A DNA stretch of 61,174 nt from Gammaproteobacteria bacterium (GCA_021647245.1 JAKIVC010000014.1:1-61174); one strand, 5' to 3'; shown: positions 7,671-17,241, counted from the first letter of the stretch. Made by a program: numbers and translations. Notes: generated from the letters alone by a model not told the origin.

Positions 7671-8006
7671 TCACTTCTCACTTTTGTGCTCTGACCAATA
7701 CTTCAAAGCACGTTTGATATCTTTCTTTTGAGTGGATTTATCACCACCACACAGCAGAAGATAAATATTCACACCATCTTTTGCATAGTAGACGCGATAA
7801 CCTGGGCCATAGTGAATACGCAACTCACTCACGCCTTCACCAACGGGCTTGGAGTCACCAAATAGCCCTAGCTCCATCCGATCCACTTGCATGATGACCT
7901 TCGCTTTTGCCCGAGGGTCACTCAGCGATGCCAGCCAGATCCCATAAGGGGAACGGCCTCCAGAATCCAAATACTCGTGGATAATATCAGTTATCGGCAT
8001 AATCAA
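7671..8006 (-). CDS. RelE/HigB-superfamily toxin (Gp49-like)
   Basis: About 110 residues of the phage-derived Gp49-like/HigB toxin family (TIGR02683, RelE fold): 'WLASLSDPRAKAKVIMQVDRM', 'GVSELRIHYGPGYRVYY', 'LLLCGGDKSTQKKDIKRAL'. These toxins are ribosome-dependent mRNA interferases. The start is either TTG 8006, with AAAGGA five bases upstream, or ATG 8000. The SD lies inside the palindrome at 8009-8024, so repressor binding there would be well placed to shut off this gene. It is the first gene of the toxin-antitoxin operon and looks intact. Confidence 0.88.
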   Translation of the reverse strand: MIMPITDIIHEYLDSGGRSPYGIWLASLSDPRAKAKVIMQVDRMELGLFGDSKPVGEGVSELRIHYGPGYRVYYAKDGVNIYLLLCGGDKSTQKKDIKRALKYWSEHKSEK

Positions 8007-8008
8007 TT

Positions 8009-8024
8009 GTATCCTTTAGGATAC
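8009..8024. promoter_or_regulatory. Palindromic operator of the toxin-antitoxin operon
   Basis: GTATCC-TTTA-GGATAC is a perfect 6-bp inverted repeat directly upstream of the toxin start and contains its SD (AAAGGA on the minus strand). Position and symmetry fit an autorepression site for the antitoxin or toxin-antitoxin complex. The binding protein is inferred. Confidence 0.6.
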
Positions 8025-8159
8025 GAGTAACACAACCCCGCCATACCAACCAAACAATTCTCTTATAAATTAAATGGATAGCACTGGGATCCGCACATTC
8101 ACATCCCTTAGTCATGTAGACAGAACAGTTCTGCTCCTACTCATTCGTCAAAAATGCTT

Positions 8160-9435
8160 GGCTCTATGTGATTTGTAGTGGGTAGCTGTCATAATCGACA
8201 ACCATGAGCAGCGCACATTTATTCAGCATGGCGTTGAGCCTGCAAACTCCTTGGGAAGTTAAAGATATCTCCTTTACTGATAATGAAAACGGAAGCAGAG
8301 AGCTCCATTTACATATTGGTTTTATATCGGGAACTCGCTTTCCTGACAAGACGGGAGAACTGTGCTCAGTGCATGACACCGTCCCCAGAAAGTGGCAACA
8401 CCTCAGCTTCTTTGAGCACATTTGTTATCTTCATTGCGCCGTACCACGCATCATCACCACAGACAAAAAAGTGCAAACTATCGAGGTTCCTTGGTCACGA
8501 CCAGGCAGTGGCTTTGCCCTGCTATTCGAAGCATTGGCTCTGGCACTGATTGAGCGAGAAATGCCTGTCAATCGAGTCGCCGAGATGCTCCAGGTCAACC
8601 CTCAGCGAGTCTGTAATTTGTTCAACTACTGGATCAGTCAAGCAAAAGAAGTGGATGATGCATCCTCTATAAGTAAGCTCGGGGTTGATGAAACGTCATC
8701 AAAAAAAGGCCATAAATATCTGACACTGGGTGTTGATCTGGATGAGTCTCGAGTGATTCATGTCACCGAAGGCAAGGGTAAAGCAACCATCAAAAGCATC
8801 CAGAAGCACCTGGAGAGCAAAGGCGTTGAGAAAGAACAGGTTCAGCAGATCAGCATGGACTTATCCCCATCCTTCATTGCAGGAGCGGCGGTGTCATTTC
8901 CAAAGGCACAAATCACACTTGACCGATTTCATGTTGTTAAGATTCTCAATGAAGCAATGAACCAAGTTCGAATGGCCGAACGTAAAGAGCACGACCAGCT
9001 AAAAGGCCACAAATACACCTTTTTAAGAAATCGAAATAACTTATCAGACAAGCAGGAAAATGCGCTCTCTGAAATGATCACCCTCTATCCTACGTTAGGA
9101 AAAGCCTATCGTTTAAAAGAGCTTTTTAACGATCTTTGGGGCATGCCAGACAAACAAACAGCAGAGGCTTTTCTGGCGCAGTGGTGCGGCGAAGTAGGCT
9201 GCAAAAATACCTGCTTTTGAAAAATTCCCCAGGACGATCAAAGCACATTGGAGCGGGATTATTCATTTTGTTGAAAGCCGTATCACCAACGGAATTCTTG
9301 AAGGCATCAACAGCAAGGTTCAGCTCGCCAAACGTCGAGCAAGAGGTTATCGTAATATCGATAATTTCATCAATATGGTTTATTTTATTTGTGGAAAACT
9401 AAAGTTCAATTACCCACTCTATTTCACATAGAGCC
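8160..9435 (+). mobile_element. ISL3-family insertion sequence (1,276 bp), transposase frameshifted
   Basis: Imperfect terminal inverted repeats of about 25 bp: 8160-8184, beginning GGCTCTATGTGA, and 9411-9435, ending TCACATAGAGCC. They enclose one transposase gene. ISL3 elements usually make 8-bp target duplications; the flanks here (AAATGCTT on the left, AAAGGTTA on the right) do not match. The element may have taken part in a deletion after insertion. The right end sits directly on an integrase remnant. Confidence 0.9.
8204..9431 (+). pseudogene. ISL3-family transposase with a frameshift
   Basis: The first 338 codons give a DDE transposase of the ISL3 family: 'LGVDETSSKKGH', 'ISMDLSPSF', 'LDRFHVVKILN'. 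After 'AEAFLAQWCGEVG' the frame ends in a stop at 9220. The missing C-terminus resumes in the +1 frame from about 9200 ('KIPAFEKFPRTIKAHW', then 'NGILEGINSKVQLAKRRARGY' with the catalytic Glu) and runs to TAG 9429-9431 inside the right terminal repeat. One extra base near the AAAAA run at 9202-9206 explains the break. ISL3 transposases are normally read from a single frame, so this copy is probably dead, or the base is a sequencing error. Confidence 0.85.
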
Positions 9436-9754
9436 AAAGGTTATCGCGTGGGGAAAATGAATAACACAGGTTGGAAACGAGCTTGGAGGGAGGCTAAGCT
9501 TCCAGTCAGTAGAAATGTGACTAGAGGAGTACACAATCTAAAGCACACTTTTGGAAGACGGCTCCGATCCGTTGGTGTATCCAACGAAACAAGGAGAGTG
9601 CTGCTAGGGCACACAAATGGTGACATCACGACCGACTATTCGGCTTGAAGTCGCGGAACTACTTGAAGAGGTAAATCGACTTTGTTTGACTAAAGGTCAA
9701 CGGGGTGTCCACGAAACGCCCACGCTGACTTTAACCAAAAGAAAAGTCGGCTAG
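9436..9754 (+). pseudogene. Tyrosine-type site-specific integrase, C-terminal remnant
   Basis: Directly after the ISL3 right end, the frame reads 'KGYRVGKMNNTGWKRAWREAK', then 'HNLKHTFGRRLR' (H-x-x-R of the catalytic box; K replaces the usual R of HxLR) and 'LLGHTNGDITTDYSA' (LGH and the catalytic Tyr). A one-base shift after 'YSA' (near 9645) then gives 'LEVAELLEEVNRLC' and a complete C-terminus ending at TAG 9752-9754. Only the last ~105 residues of ~400 remain, so it is inactive. It points at and stops 38 bp short of the 3' end of tRNA-Arg, the classic position of an integrase beside its attachment site. The region to its left is therefore probably what remains of its island. Confidence 0.85.
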
Positions 9755-9792
9755 AGAATATCTCGTAACCGACTGTGTTTGTTACTAAAAAA

Positions 9793-9869
9793 TGGTGCGC
9801 TCGGCAGGATTCGAACCTGCGACCCCCTGGTTCGTAGCCAGGTACTCTATCCAGCTGAGCTACGAGCGC
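9793..9869 (-). tRNA. tRNA-Arg(ACG)
   Basis: 77-nt cloverleaf on the minus strand with encoded CCA. Acceptor stem GCGCTCG/CGAGCGC, anticodon arm CTGG-CTACGAA-CCAG giving anticodon ACG, and T-arm GTTCGAATC. A to I editing at the wobble position is expected. Its 3' end faces the integrase remnant and is the likely attachment site of the left-hand island. Confidence 0.97.
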
Positions 9870-9971
9870 ATTGTTCGCTGAGTTGCGCATTATGCTAATT
9901 TCACAAGCACATGTCAACTCATTATATCTTCTATTTATCGGGGGAGTTTTTCCAATAAAATCAATAAATAA

Positions 9972-10061
9972 TGGCGGAGAGCGAGGGATTCGAACCCTCG
10001 ATAGAGTTACCCCTATACACCCTTAGCAGGGGTGCGCCTTCAGCCACTCGGCCAGCTCTCC
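9972..10061 (-). tRNA. tRNA-Ser(GCT)
   Basis: 90-nt class II tRNA on the minus strand with encoded CCA. Acceptor stem GGAGAGC/GCTCTCC, anticodon loop CTGCTAA giving anticodon GCT, a long variable arm, and T-loop GGTTCGAATCC. It lies between csrA and tRNA-Arg, all on one strand, as in many gammaproteobacteria. Confidence 0.97.
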
Positions 10062-10134
10062 AACATGCGGCGTATTCTCGCAAAAAAACTACCAAGATAA
10101 AAGCTAAATCTCGAATTTATTTGATATTTTTTCA

Positions 10135-10161
10135 TAAAAAAGCGGAGTCTTGCGACTCCGC
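10135..10161 (-). terminator. Rho-independent terminator after csrA
   Basis: On the minus strand GCGGAGTC-GCAA-GACTCCGC, a perfect 8-bp stem, is followed by six T residues. It lies 45 bp past the csrA stop and separates csrA from the tRNA genes. Confidence 0.9.
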
Positions 10162-10205
10162 CGTTCAAACTACCTACTGACTGCCATAAAACCAGCGATC
10201 AAAAA

Positions 10206-10409
10206 CTAATCCTGTTCACCAGCTGCTGCAGTAGCCTGTTGTGCTTTCTCTTGCTGAATACGCTCATAAATCTCCTCACGATGAACTGATACATCCTTTG
10301 GAGCATTCACACCAATCCGTACTTGATTACCTTTTACACCGAGTACAGTCACGGTAACATCATCACCAATAATCAGGGTCTCGCCCACTCGACGGGTTAA
10401 AATCAACAT
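10206..10409 (-). CDS. csrA: Carbon storage regulator CsrA
   Basis: 67 residues beginning [18 protein letters not shown] and containing '[25 protein letters not shown]', the hallmark CsrA RNA-binding beta strands with the conserved late Arg in 'VHREEI'. As a dimer CsrA binds GGA motifs in mRNA leaders and controls carbon storage, motility and biofilm genes. The Ala/Gln-rich C-terminal tail (residues 52-67) is non-conserved, as usual. Its position between lysC and tRNA-Ser is the standard gammaproteobacterial arrangement. It is followed by its own terminator. Confidence 0.98.
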   Translation of the reverse strand: MLILTRRVGETLIIGDDVTVTVLGVKGNQVRIGVNAPKDVSVHREEIYERIQQEKAQQATAAAGEQD

Positions 10410-10638
10410 TTACATCTCTCCTTTACAACTACATCCAAAACTGTGATATCACCAAACGCAATATAACTATCGACTAATATAGCTCTTTTTCGAGCTTAAT
10501 GTCACAGCTTCATTGTCAACAATTGTTAACATTAAAATTTAGGGGCACCATCATCCTAATACTAGCTCCATCTTAGTGCCTTACAAATTATAGGTGAATT
10601 AATATAAAAAAACACCCGCCACCCTGATACAGCCACTC

Positions 10639-11859
10639 CTAGGCTGTCTTTTCCAGACCAAAACCATCGTGCAGTGCACGAACGCCCAGTTCCAGATATT
10701 TCTCATCGATAACCACTGAAATTTTAATTTCAGAGGTCGAAATCATCTTTATGTTAATACCTTCTTTTGCGAGAATTTCAAACATATTACTCGCAATGCC
10801 TGCGTGGGAGCGCATGCCAACACCCACCAGCGAAAGCTTAATAATTGAGTCATCGCTATTCACCTCCCGCGCACCGAGATCATTGGCTACTTTGTTGAGC
10901 ACTTCAACGGCCCGCTGCACATCATTTCGGTGCACGGTAAAGGTGAAATCTGTTGTTCCATCTCGGCCAACATTTTGAATAATCATATCCACTTCAATAT
11001 TAGCCTCACCAATGGGGCCTAATATTTGGTAAGCGACACCGGGATGATCGGGCACGCCCAATACGGTTAATTTTGCTTCATCCCGGTTAAATGCAATTCC
11101 TGCAATTCGTGCTTCTTCCACGCCATCTTCCTCATAGGTGATCAAGGTACCCTCGCCTTCAGTGAAGCTTGAAAGCACGCGTAACGGTACATTATATTTC
11201 CCTGCAAACTCTACCGCACGAATCTGCAACACCTTTGAACCCAGACTCGCCATTTCAAGCATCTCTTCAAAGGTGATACGTTCAAGTCGACGCGCCCGAG
11301 GCTCCACCCGGGGGTCGGTGGTGTAGACACCATCAACATCCGTATATATCTGGCACTCATCTGCCTTTAGTGCCGCCGCAATGGCAACCGCAGAGGTATC
11401 TGAACCGCCACGCCCAAGCGTTGTGATATTGCCGTTACCATCCATACCTTGAAAACCGGCAACGACAACTACCCGGCCCGATGATAAATCGCGGCTGATA
11501 CGTGAACCGTCGATCTCTTTGATTCTCGCTTTACTGTGCGTGCTATCGGTCAAGATACGCACTTGTGAACCGGTATATGATATTGCGGGGCAACCACGCG
11601 CACTCAACGCCATTGTCAACAGCGCAATGGTCACTTGCTCACCCGTGGAGACCAGCACATCCATTTCTCGTGCCGCTGGCTGCGCAGATATATCACTGGC
11701 AAGTTCGATCAAGCGATTTGTCTCTCCACTCATGGCAGAGACCACAACCACTACATCATTCCCTTGCATCTTGGCTTTAATTACCTTTTCAGCAACACTT
11801 ACGATGCGTTCTGTGGTGCCAACCGAGGTGCCGCCATATTTTTGAACTATCAGAGCCAT
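10639..11859 (-). CDS. lysC: Aspartate kinase (lysine-sensitive type, with ACT domains)
   Basis: 406 residues. It catalyses phosphorylation of aspartate, the first step of the lysine, threonine, methionine and diaminopimelate pathway. The kinase domain starts 'VQKYGGTSVGTTERI' and includes 'GFQGMDGNGNITTLGRGGSDTSAVA', the substrate/ATP loop. Two ACT domains occupy about residues 265-406 ('VLGVPDHPGVAYQILGPIGEANIEVDMI', 'HAGIASNMFEILAKEGINIKMISTSEIKISVVI') and provide feedback control. Length matches the monofunctional alpha-type enzyme of non-enteric bacteria. It lies 72 bp downstream of alaS on the same strand, and no lysine riboswitch fits in that gap. Confidence 0.97.
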   Translation of the reverse strand: MALIVQKYGGTSVGTTERIVSVAEKVIKAKMQGNDVVVVVSAMSGETNRLIELASDISAQPAAREMDVLVSTGEQVTIALLTMALSARGCPAISYTGSQVRILTDSTHSKARIKEIDGSRISRDLSSGRVVVVAGFQGMDGNGNITTLGRGGSDTSAVAIAAALKADECQIYTDVDGVYTTDPRVEPRARRLERITFEEMLEMASLGSKVLQIRAVEFAGKYNVPLRVLSSFTEGEGTLITYEEDGVEEARIAGIAFNRDEAKLTVLGVPDHPGVAYQILGPIGEANIEVDMIIQNVGRDGTTDFTFTVHRNDVQRAVEVLNKVANDLGAREVNSDDSIIKLSLVGVGMRSHAGIASNMFEILAKEGINIKMISTSEIKISVVIDEKYLELGVRALHDGFGLEKTA

Positions 11860-11931
11860 GATCTGTTTTTACATGGTAAGGGTCTTCCCTTCCATCCTTT
11901 GCCGGTATTGTAGGAAATTTCCTACACAATT

Positions 11932-14562
11932 TCACGAAATAATTTGTTGTTTTGCCCAATTTTGAACAGATAGTAGTGCTTGGTCCAGGTTTTCAGGCTG
12001 ATTTCCGCCCGCCATGGCCATATCAGGACGACCACCCCCTTTACCGCCCACCTGCTGAGCCACCTGATTTACCAGCTCGCCAGCTTTGATGCGATCTATC
12101 GCATTTTTTGTAACACCGGCTGCCAAGCTGATTTTTCCGTCATTAACACAAGCGACGACGACGGCCGCACAGTCGAGCTTATTTTTTAATTGATCAACGA
12201 TTTCACGCAACCCTTTGGCATCAGCCCCTTCAAGCTTTGCAGCTAGCACCTTAACCCCTCCAACATCAACTGCCTGTGAGGCCAAATCAGAACCTGCTGC
12301 GCTCGCCAGCTTTGCTTTAACCGTGGTAAGGCTCTTCTCCAAGCCCCGAGTACGTTCCAACAGCTGCTCTACTTTTGCGACAACATCATCACGACCCGCT
12401 GCTTTTACCCGCGCCGCAACTTCAACCAGTATGGCATCACTTTCGTTTGCCCACCGCAGAGCACCCTCTGCTGTAACGGCTTCGATTCGGCGCACACCCG
12501 CCGCAACACCGCCTTCTGAGACGATTTTGAAAAAACCAATGTCACCGGCACGCTCTACATGCGTACCGCCGCATAGCTCCATTGAGAAGTCACTTATCCG
12601 TAAGACACGCACTGAGTCGCCATACTTTTCACCAAAGAGCGCCATGGCACCTTCAGCGACCGCATCATCGGGGGTCATCACCTTGGTTTCAATGGGATAA
12701 TTCGCACGAATCTGGCTATTCACGAGCACTTCAATAGCCGACAGCTGTTCGGTATTTATCGCTTCGAAGTGTGAAAAATCAAAACGTAAGCGCTCTGCTT
12801 CAACCAGTGACCCTTTCTGTGCAACATGTTCGCCCAGGGTCACACGTAACGCCGCATGCAACAGGTGAGTTGAGGTGTGGTTACACTCGATGCGACGACG
12901 AGTAGCCGCATTGACATCAGCATCTATTTTGTCACCTATTTTTAGCGATCCACTCAGCTGCTTACCCAGATGCCCGAACACCGCTGCACCCTGTTTTTGG
13001 GTGTCAATTACTTCGAAGCGCACACCCTTTCGACTCAGCAGCCCAGCGTCACCCGCTTGCCCGCCCGACTCTGCATAAAAGGGGGTTCTATCCAACACCA
13101 CCATCCCCTGCTCACCTTCGTCTAGCGTATCAACTGACCTCCCCGACTTGTAGATGGAGAGCACCTTGGCCTCAACCGTTAAGCGCTCATAGCCTAAAAA
13201 ATCGGTATGGCCTTGCAACTCAATTTTCTTACCAAAGCTCCCCTCAAATGAACTGGCGGCCCGGGCACGTTCACGCTGGGCTGTCATCGCAACGTCGAAC
13301 CCCGCCTCATCAACCCCCAATTGGTGCTCTCGTGCAATATCCGCGGTTAAGTCGACAGGGAAGCCATAGGTGTCATATAGACGGAACAACACATCACCCG
13401 GAATAATATCACCGTCAAGTTTGCTTATTTCTGATTCGAGAATTTGCAATCCTTGCTCAAGGGTCTCCGCAAAGCGTGCCTCCTCCATACTCAAAATACG
13501 TTCAATATGTTCGCGAAGCTTATTCAGCTCAGGATAGGCCTCCCCCATCTCCTCGCAGAGTGGACCCACCAGCTTATTAAAAAAAGGCCCTTTGGTGCCT
13601 AATTTGTTACCGTGGCGAATGGCGCGACGAATAATCCGGCGCAACACATAGCCACGCCCCTCATTGGAAGGTACCACTCCGTCAACCACCAAAAATGAGC
13701 AAGCACGAATATGGTCTGCAATTACACGCAGTGATTTATGGCTATGGTCTTCAGTATGAGTTAACTTTGCGGCCGCATGAATGAGGTTGCGAAACAGGTC
13801 AATGTCATAATTGTTATGCTCACCCTGCATAATTGCTGCGAGACGCTCAAGCCCCATACCCGTATCGATTGAGGGCTTGGGCAGTGGGCGCAGAGTACCG
13901 TCCGCATCACGCTCATACTGCATGAAGACCAGGTTCCATATTTCAATATAGCGATCACCATCCTCTTCCGGTGTACCTGGTGGGCCACCCGCAACATCAG
14001 GGCCGTGGTCATAAAATATTTCTGAGCAAGGGCCGCAAGGGCCAGTATCACCCATTGACCAGAAGTTATCCGACTCATATTTTTTTCCACCAGGCTTATC
14101 GCCGATTCGACTCAGCCGCTCTTCACTAATACCCATTTTTTTAATCCAGATATCAGCCGCTTCACTGTCTTCGCTATAGACTGTCACCCAAAGTTTCTCC
14201 TTGGGCAGCTTCAGCTCCTCTGTCAGAAATTCCCACGCATACTGTATCGCCTCTTCCTTGAAGTAATCGCCAAAGCTGAAATTACCCAGCATCTCAAAAA
14301 AAGTATGGTGACGTGCGGTATAGCCTACATTTTCCAAATCATTGTGCTTACCACCTGCGCGTACACATCGCTGCGAAGAGACCGCACGATGGTAAGTTCT
14401 ATCCTCTAGGCCTAAAAATGTCTCTTTAAACTGAACCATACCCGCATTGGTAAAAAGCAGTGTGGGGTCATTACCCGGCACCAATGAACTGCTCGCCACC
14501 GGCTTATGCCCGCGTTTATGGAAAAACTCCAGAAATGCCTTACGTATTGCTGCACTCTTCAT
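11932..14562 (-). CDS. alaS: Alanine--tRNA ligase
   Basis: 876 residues, the normal length. The class II catalytic core starts '[19 protein letters not shown]' with '[23 protein letters not shown]' (motif 1/2 region). The editing domain has the zinc-binding pairs '[11 protein letters not shown]' and '[15 protein letters not shown]'. The C-Ala domain is at the end, with '[15 protein letters not shown]'. It charges tRNA-Ala and hydrolyses Ser- and Gly-tRNA-Ala. It sits 68 bp downstream of recX, in the usual order recX-alaS-lysC-csrA. Confidence 0.98.
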   Translation of the reverse strand: MKSAAIRKAFLEFFHKRGHKPVASSSLVPGNDPTLLFTNAGMVQFKETFLGLEDRTYHRAVSSQRCVRAGGKHNDLENVGYTARHHTFFEMLGNFSFGDYFKEEAIQYAWEFLTEELKLPKEKLWVTVYSEDSEAADIWIKKMGISEERLSRIGDKPGGKKYESDNFWSMGDTGPCGPCSEIFYDHGPDVAGGPPGTPEEDGDRYIEIWNLVFMQYERDADGTLRPLPKPSIDTGMGLERLAAIMQGEHNNYDIDLFRNLIHAAAKLTHTEDHSHKSLRVIADHIRACSFLVVDGVVPSNEGRGYVLRRIIRRAIRHGNKLGTKGPFFNKLVGPLCEEMGEAYPELNKLREHIERILSMEEARFAETLEQGLQILESEISKLDGDIIPGDVLFRLYDTYGFPVDLTADIAREHQLGVDEAGFDVAMTAQRERARAASSFEGSFGKKIELQGHTDFLGYERLTVEAKVLSIYKSGRSVDTLDEGEQGMVVLDRTPFYAESGGQAGDAGLLSRKGVRFEVIDTQKQGAAVFGHLGKQLSGSLKIGDKIDADVNAATRRRIECNHTSTHLLHAALRVTLGEHVAQKGSLVEAERLRFDFSHFEAINTEQLSAIEVLVNSQIRANYPIETKVMTPDDAVAEGAMALFGEKYGDSVRVLRISDFSMELCGGTHVERAGDIGFFKIVSEGGVAAGVRRIEAVTAEGALRWANESDAILVEVAARVKAAGRDDVVAKVEQLLERTRGLEKSLTTVKAKLASAAGSDLASQAVDVGGVKVLAAKLEGADAKGLREIVDQLKNKLDCAAVVVACVNDGKISLAAGVTKNAIDRIKAGELVNQVAQQVGGKGGGRPDMAMAGGNQPENLDQALLSVQNWAKQQIIS

Positions 14563-14630
14563 TTCACAACTCTCTTGGTTTGTGGCGTATGCCTACAGCG
14601 CTCTGCATCCACTTACTACAAAGTTCTCGC

Positions 14631-15083
14631 CTAATCATCCTGCCGTATCGCGGCGTTTATCTGCTCTGAGCTAAAGCCGCGATATTGCAAAAAGCGCTGC
14701 TGTTTCGCTCGCATCTTTATATCTGTCACTGGCACATCACCAAAACGTTTCCTACGCACTTCGATAATCCGCTCACCCCAGTCCCAACCGTGGTACAAAA
14801 GCTCATTTACAATTTCATCATCAACTTGGCGCGCTTGCAACTCCATGCGAATGCGGTATGGCCCATACCCTTTGTTAACTCGGGAACGAATGTAGCACTC
14901 TGCAAAACGTTTATCACTCAATAAATTTTCACTCTCGAGACTGTTCAAAGTAGACTCGATGTGTGATGACTCAAAGCCTTTAGCCGACAGCTTTACAACC
15001 AATTCAAAACGCGCATGCTCTCGACGAGCCAATAGCAACATGGCATGCTGGCGAGCCTCGGCCTGTTGTTGGGGTTGTCCCAT
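14631..15083 (-). CDS. recX: RecA regulator RecX
   Basis: 150 residues with the three-helix RecX repeats: 'AMLLLARREHARFELVVKLSAKGF', 'LLSDKRFAECYIRSRVNKGYGPYRIRMELQARQV' and 'RFLQYRGFSSEQINAAI'. RecX caps and inhibits RecA filaments. In relatives it follows recA directly. Here the upstream 578 bp contain no recA, only a MITE-like repeat and then mscS, so its own promoter must lie in that gap. Length is normal and nothing suggests damage. Confidence 0.95.
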   Translation of the reverse strand: MGQPQQQAEARQHAMLLLARREHARFELVVKLSAKGFESSHIESTLNSLESENLLSDKRFAECYIRSRVNKGYGPYRIRMELQARQVDDEIVNELLYHGWDWGERIIEVRRKRFGDVPVTDIKMRAKQQRFLQYRGFSSEQINAAIRQDD

Positions 15084-15109
15084 TTAATTACACCCTTTGA
15101 AGGGTACTC

Positions 15110-15260
15110 CCTGATATGTATTAACTCGCAACTCATTATTCCAGAAGTCTTTTTTTATGGAATAATGATTGTCTAATACCATCGGACTTTATGTATTTAC
15201 TCGCCAACAATCCATATTATGGATAATTAAGCTGGTGGCGAGTTAATACATAAAGTCTAG
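15110..15260. repeat. 151-bp MITE-like palindromic repeat, copy A
   Basis: Its reverse complement recurs at 21132-21282 with only two substitutions. The ends are inverted repeats of each other (TATGTATTAACTCGC on the left and its complement on the right). The element holds two hairpins: ATTATTCCA/TGGAATAAT around a T-run, and a ~69-bp palindrome from 15187 to 15255 (arms match at 19 of 20). It has no coding potential. It occupies the place upstream of recX where recA would be expected. Confidence 0.9.
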
Positions 15261-15661
15261 GGTAGCTGCAAAGAGGGCAAATAGACGACAAATGGGTGCA
15301 AGCGGGAATAACTCATACATTGCGTACAACTTAACTTGTCTATTGATTTAACAGCAAATGTTACCGCCACCACCGGTAGGTTCGGCGACTTTTTTTGGTT
15401 TTAATGTGTAATTAGCAGCTTGTATGCGTATTTCTGTCTGGGGAGTAGGCGTTATTAGGGATGGTCATTAGAAAAAGAGAAAAAAAAGCGGCGAGGAGGA
15501 GCCGCTAAGTATCCGGGGGAGGATGTGGTAGTTACTTTTTTGTTCTTCTTTTGTTAAATAGACGTTAGCATATTTTTATCTATTAAGAAACAGCCGTAGA
15601 ACGAGGTGACATAGCGCGGGTTCTCACGAAGAATCGCGGGAACCCGGAAACCCAGCCAAAC
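15261..15661. other. Intergenic region between the 151-bp repeat and mscS
   Basis: 400 bp without a gene. The only clear structures are a terminator-like hairpin at 15481-15506 and an imperfect stem CGGGTTC/GAACCCG at 15617-15646. I see no recA fragment. Confidence 0.6.
15481..15506 (-). terminator. Rho-independent terminator downstream of mscS
   Basis: On the minus strand AGCGGC-(8 nt)-GCCGCT is followed by seven or eight T residues. It is 155 bp past the mscS stop and is the only T-tailed hairpin in the gap. Confidence 0.75.
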
Positions 15662-16513
15662 TTACTCTGGGAGCGCGCCAGGTTTAATCAAATGCACATC
15701 GCGCTGTGGGAAGGGGATGGTGATGCTATTTTGATCCAGCGATACTTTCATCTTTTCATTAACATCAAAGAAAACATCCCAGTAGTGCTCAGGCAAACAG
15801 TGGGGCCTTACGGCAAGGTTGACTGAGCTATCTGCCAGTTCCAGTACGCCGACGAAAGGAGCAGGCTCTGCAATGACTTTGTCATGCTTGGTCAAGACCT
15901 CCATCAGTACTGATTTGGCCTGGTTAATATCCGCATCGTAAGCGATGCCAATGGTCAGATCGACACGTATTTTTCCTTCAACGGTATAGTTAATAATCGA
16001 GCCATTTGAGACAGCACCGTTTGGAATAATAACCTGCTTGTTCTCCGGTGAGGTGAGTATGGTATTGAAGATTTGAACCTCTTTTACCACGCCCAAAAGC
16101 CCTTGTGATTCGATCAGATCCCCCACTTTGTAGGGCTTAAAGATCATGATCAAAACACCCCCAGCGAAGTTAGCAAGGCTGCCTTGCAGTGCCAAGCCAA
16201 TCGCCAAACCAGCCGCACCCAAAACTGCGATAAAGGAGGTGGTGGCGATGCCGATCATCGAGGCCACAGAGATGAACAGCAGTAGCTTGAGTATCCAACC
16301 CACTAGGCTGGTTATAAAGGGAACCAGGGTGGGGTCTACCTTTGACCTCTCCATTGAAGCCCGCAGCACCTTGCCGACACCTCTGATAACGAGCAGGCCA
16401 ATAATCAGCGTTATAATGGCCAGAGCCAGCTTGGGAGCATACTCCAGACCTAACTCATAAGCCTTTGATGTGAGAACTTCCATCTGTTGTACGGCACTAT
16501 CGATTTCACTCAT
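15662..16513 (-). CDS. mscS: Small-conductance mechanosensitive channel MscS
   Basis: 283 residues, typical MscS length. Two N-terminal membrane helices are at about residues 25-45 and 65-90. The pore-lining TM3 follows ('AVLGAAGLAIGLALQGSLANFAGG', Gly/Ala-packed), then the signature 'FKPYKVGDLIE' and the beta domain 'ENKQVIIPNGAVSNGSIINYT'. The heptameric inner-membrane channel opens under membrane tension to release solutes on hypo-osmotic shock. It is followed by a terminator and preceded by a lipoprotein gene 43 bp away. It belongs to the block framed by the inverted 151-bp repeats. Confidence 0.95.
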   Translation of the reverse strand: MSEIDSAVQQMEVLTSKAYELGLEYAPKLALAIITLIIGLLVIRGVGKVLRASMERSKVDPTLVPFITSLVGWILKLLLFISVASMIGIATTSFIAVLGAAGLAIGLALQGSLANFAGGVLIMIFKPYKVGDLIESQGLLGVVKEVQIFNTILTSPENKQVIIPNGAVSNGSIINYTVEGKIRVDLTIGIAYDADINQAKSVLMEVLTKHDKVIAEPAPFVGVLELADSSVNLAVRPHCLPEHYWDVFFDVNEKMKVSLDQNSITIPFPQRDVHLIKPGALPE

Positions 16514-16556
16514 TTTGTCGCCTCCACTGCCATTATTTTAATAGATTTTTTAATGT

Positions 16557-17051
16557 TTACTTCCAGACACTTTTTAGCAGATTCATAACACTATCACCGC
16601 CATTAGATTGAGCGTAATCCATGATAACTGGGGCGAACTTTCCCGCCATATCCGGGCTTAACCCTAACTTTGAAAAGCTACCCGCAGCAGCGCCCAACCC
16701 AGTGGCTTTTTTAGCGCTGCCACCTAACATATCACCCACGCCCCCAAGCTTATCGCTCAGTTCTGAACTCTTTGGAGCAGCCGCCAACAGGGAACTCATA
16801 CCGGGAATGGAGTCACTGACCTGAGCAAAATCGCTGGAGCTCAAAGAATTTTTGGCCAAGCCAAGCAGCGCGCCCGCACCACCCGTCGCTTGGTCATTAG
16901 AGACACCCAACTGACTAGTCAGCAAATTGACCAGACCCATATTGCTTGCGGCTGAATCACCCCCACCGCCTAATCCTGGGATAGAGGAGCATCCGTTAAC
17001 CGTCATGATCAGCGCCAGAATGAAAAAGCTGCCTAATAGTTTTCTTTTCAT
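16557..17051 (-). CDS. DUF2780 (VcgC/VcgE-like) lipoprotein
   Basis: 164 residues. The signal peptide 'MKRKLLGSFFILALIMTVNGC' ends in a lipobox-like VNGC, so the mature protein should be lipid-anchored at Cys21. The rest is low-complexity Gly/Ser/Ala/Leu with 'LVNLLTSQLGVSNDQATGGAGALLGLAKNSLS' and 'GLSPDMAGKFAPVIMDYAQSNGG', as in the DUF2780 family. Function is not known. It lies upstream of mscS on the same strand (43-bp gap) and may be co-transcribed with it. Confidence 0.85.
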   Translation of the reverse strand: MKRKLLGSFFILALIMTVNGCSSIPGLGGGGDSAASNMGLVNLLTSQLGVSNDQATGGAGALLGLAKNSLSSSDFAQVSDSIPGMSSLLAAAPKSSELSDKLGGVGDMLGGSAKKATGLGAAAGSFSKLGLSPDMAGKFAPVIMDYAQSNGGDSVMNLLKSVWK

Positions 17052-17241
17052 AGTGTTCCCTTTATTGGTTCGGTTTTTTAAGATTGACTCCCAGAGCCTC
17101 TTTTTCTCGGGGAAAAATTGTGAGCTATTCCTACATATTACCTAATGCGTGAGCTTAGGTCATACCTCAAAAAACACGTGGTAAAATATGGTGCAGGCAT
17201 TTCTATCTGAAGTTATATTATGACTCACGTATAGAGAGGCG

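Noticed and set aside
9190-9215. Programmed frameshift in the ISL3 transposase
   Set aside because: The C-terminus is in the +1 frame and ISL3 transposases are normally encoded in one frame; a one-base insertion in or near the A5 run is simpler.
8152-9443. Target-site duplication of the ISL3 element
   Set aside because: The eight bases on each side (AAATGCTT and AAAGGTTA) do not match.
9690-10180. Open frames crossing the two tRNA genes
   Set aside because: They are translations of tRNA sequence (the familiar ...RFESC... and ...GFEPS... patterns) and not proteins.
15084-15661. A decayed recA upstream of recX
   Set aside because: No RecA motif is readable in any frame of the gap.
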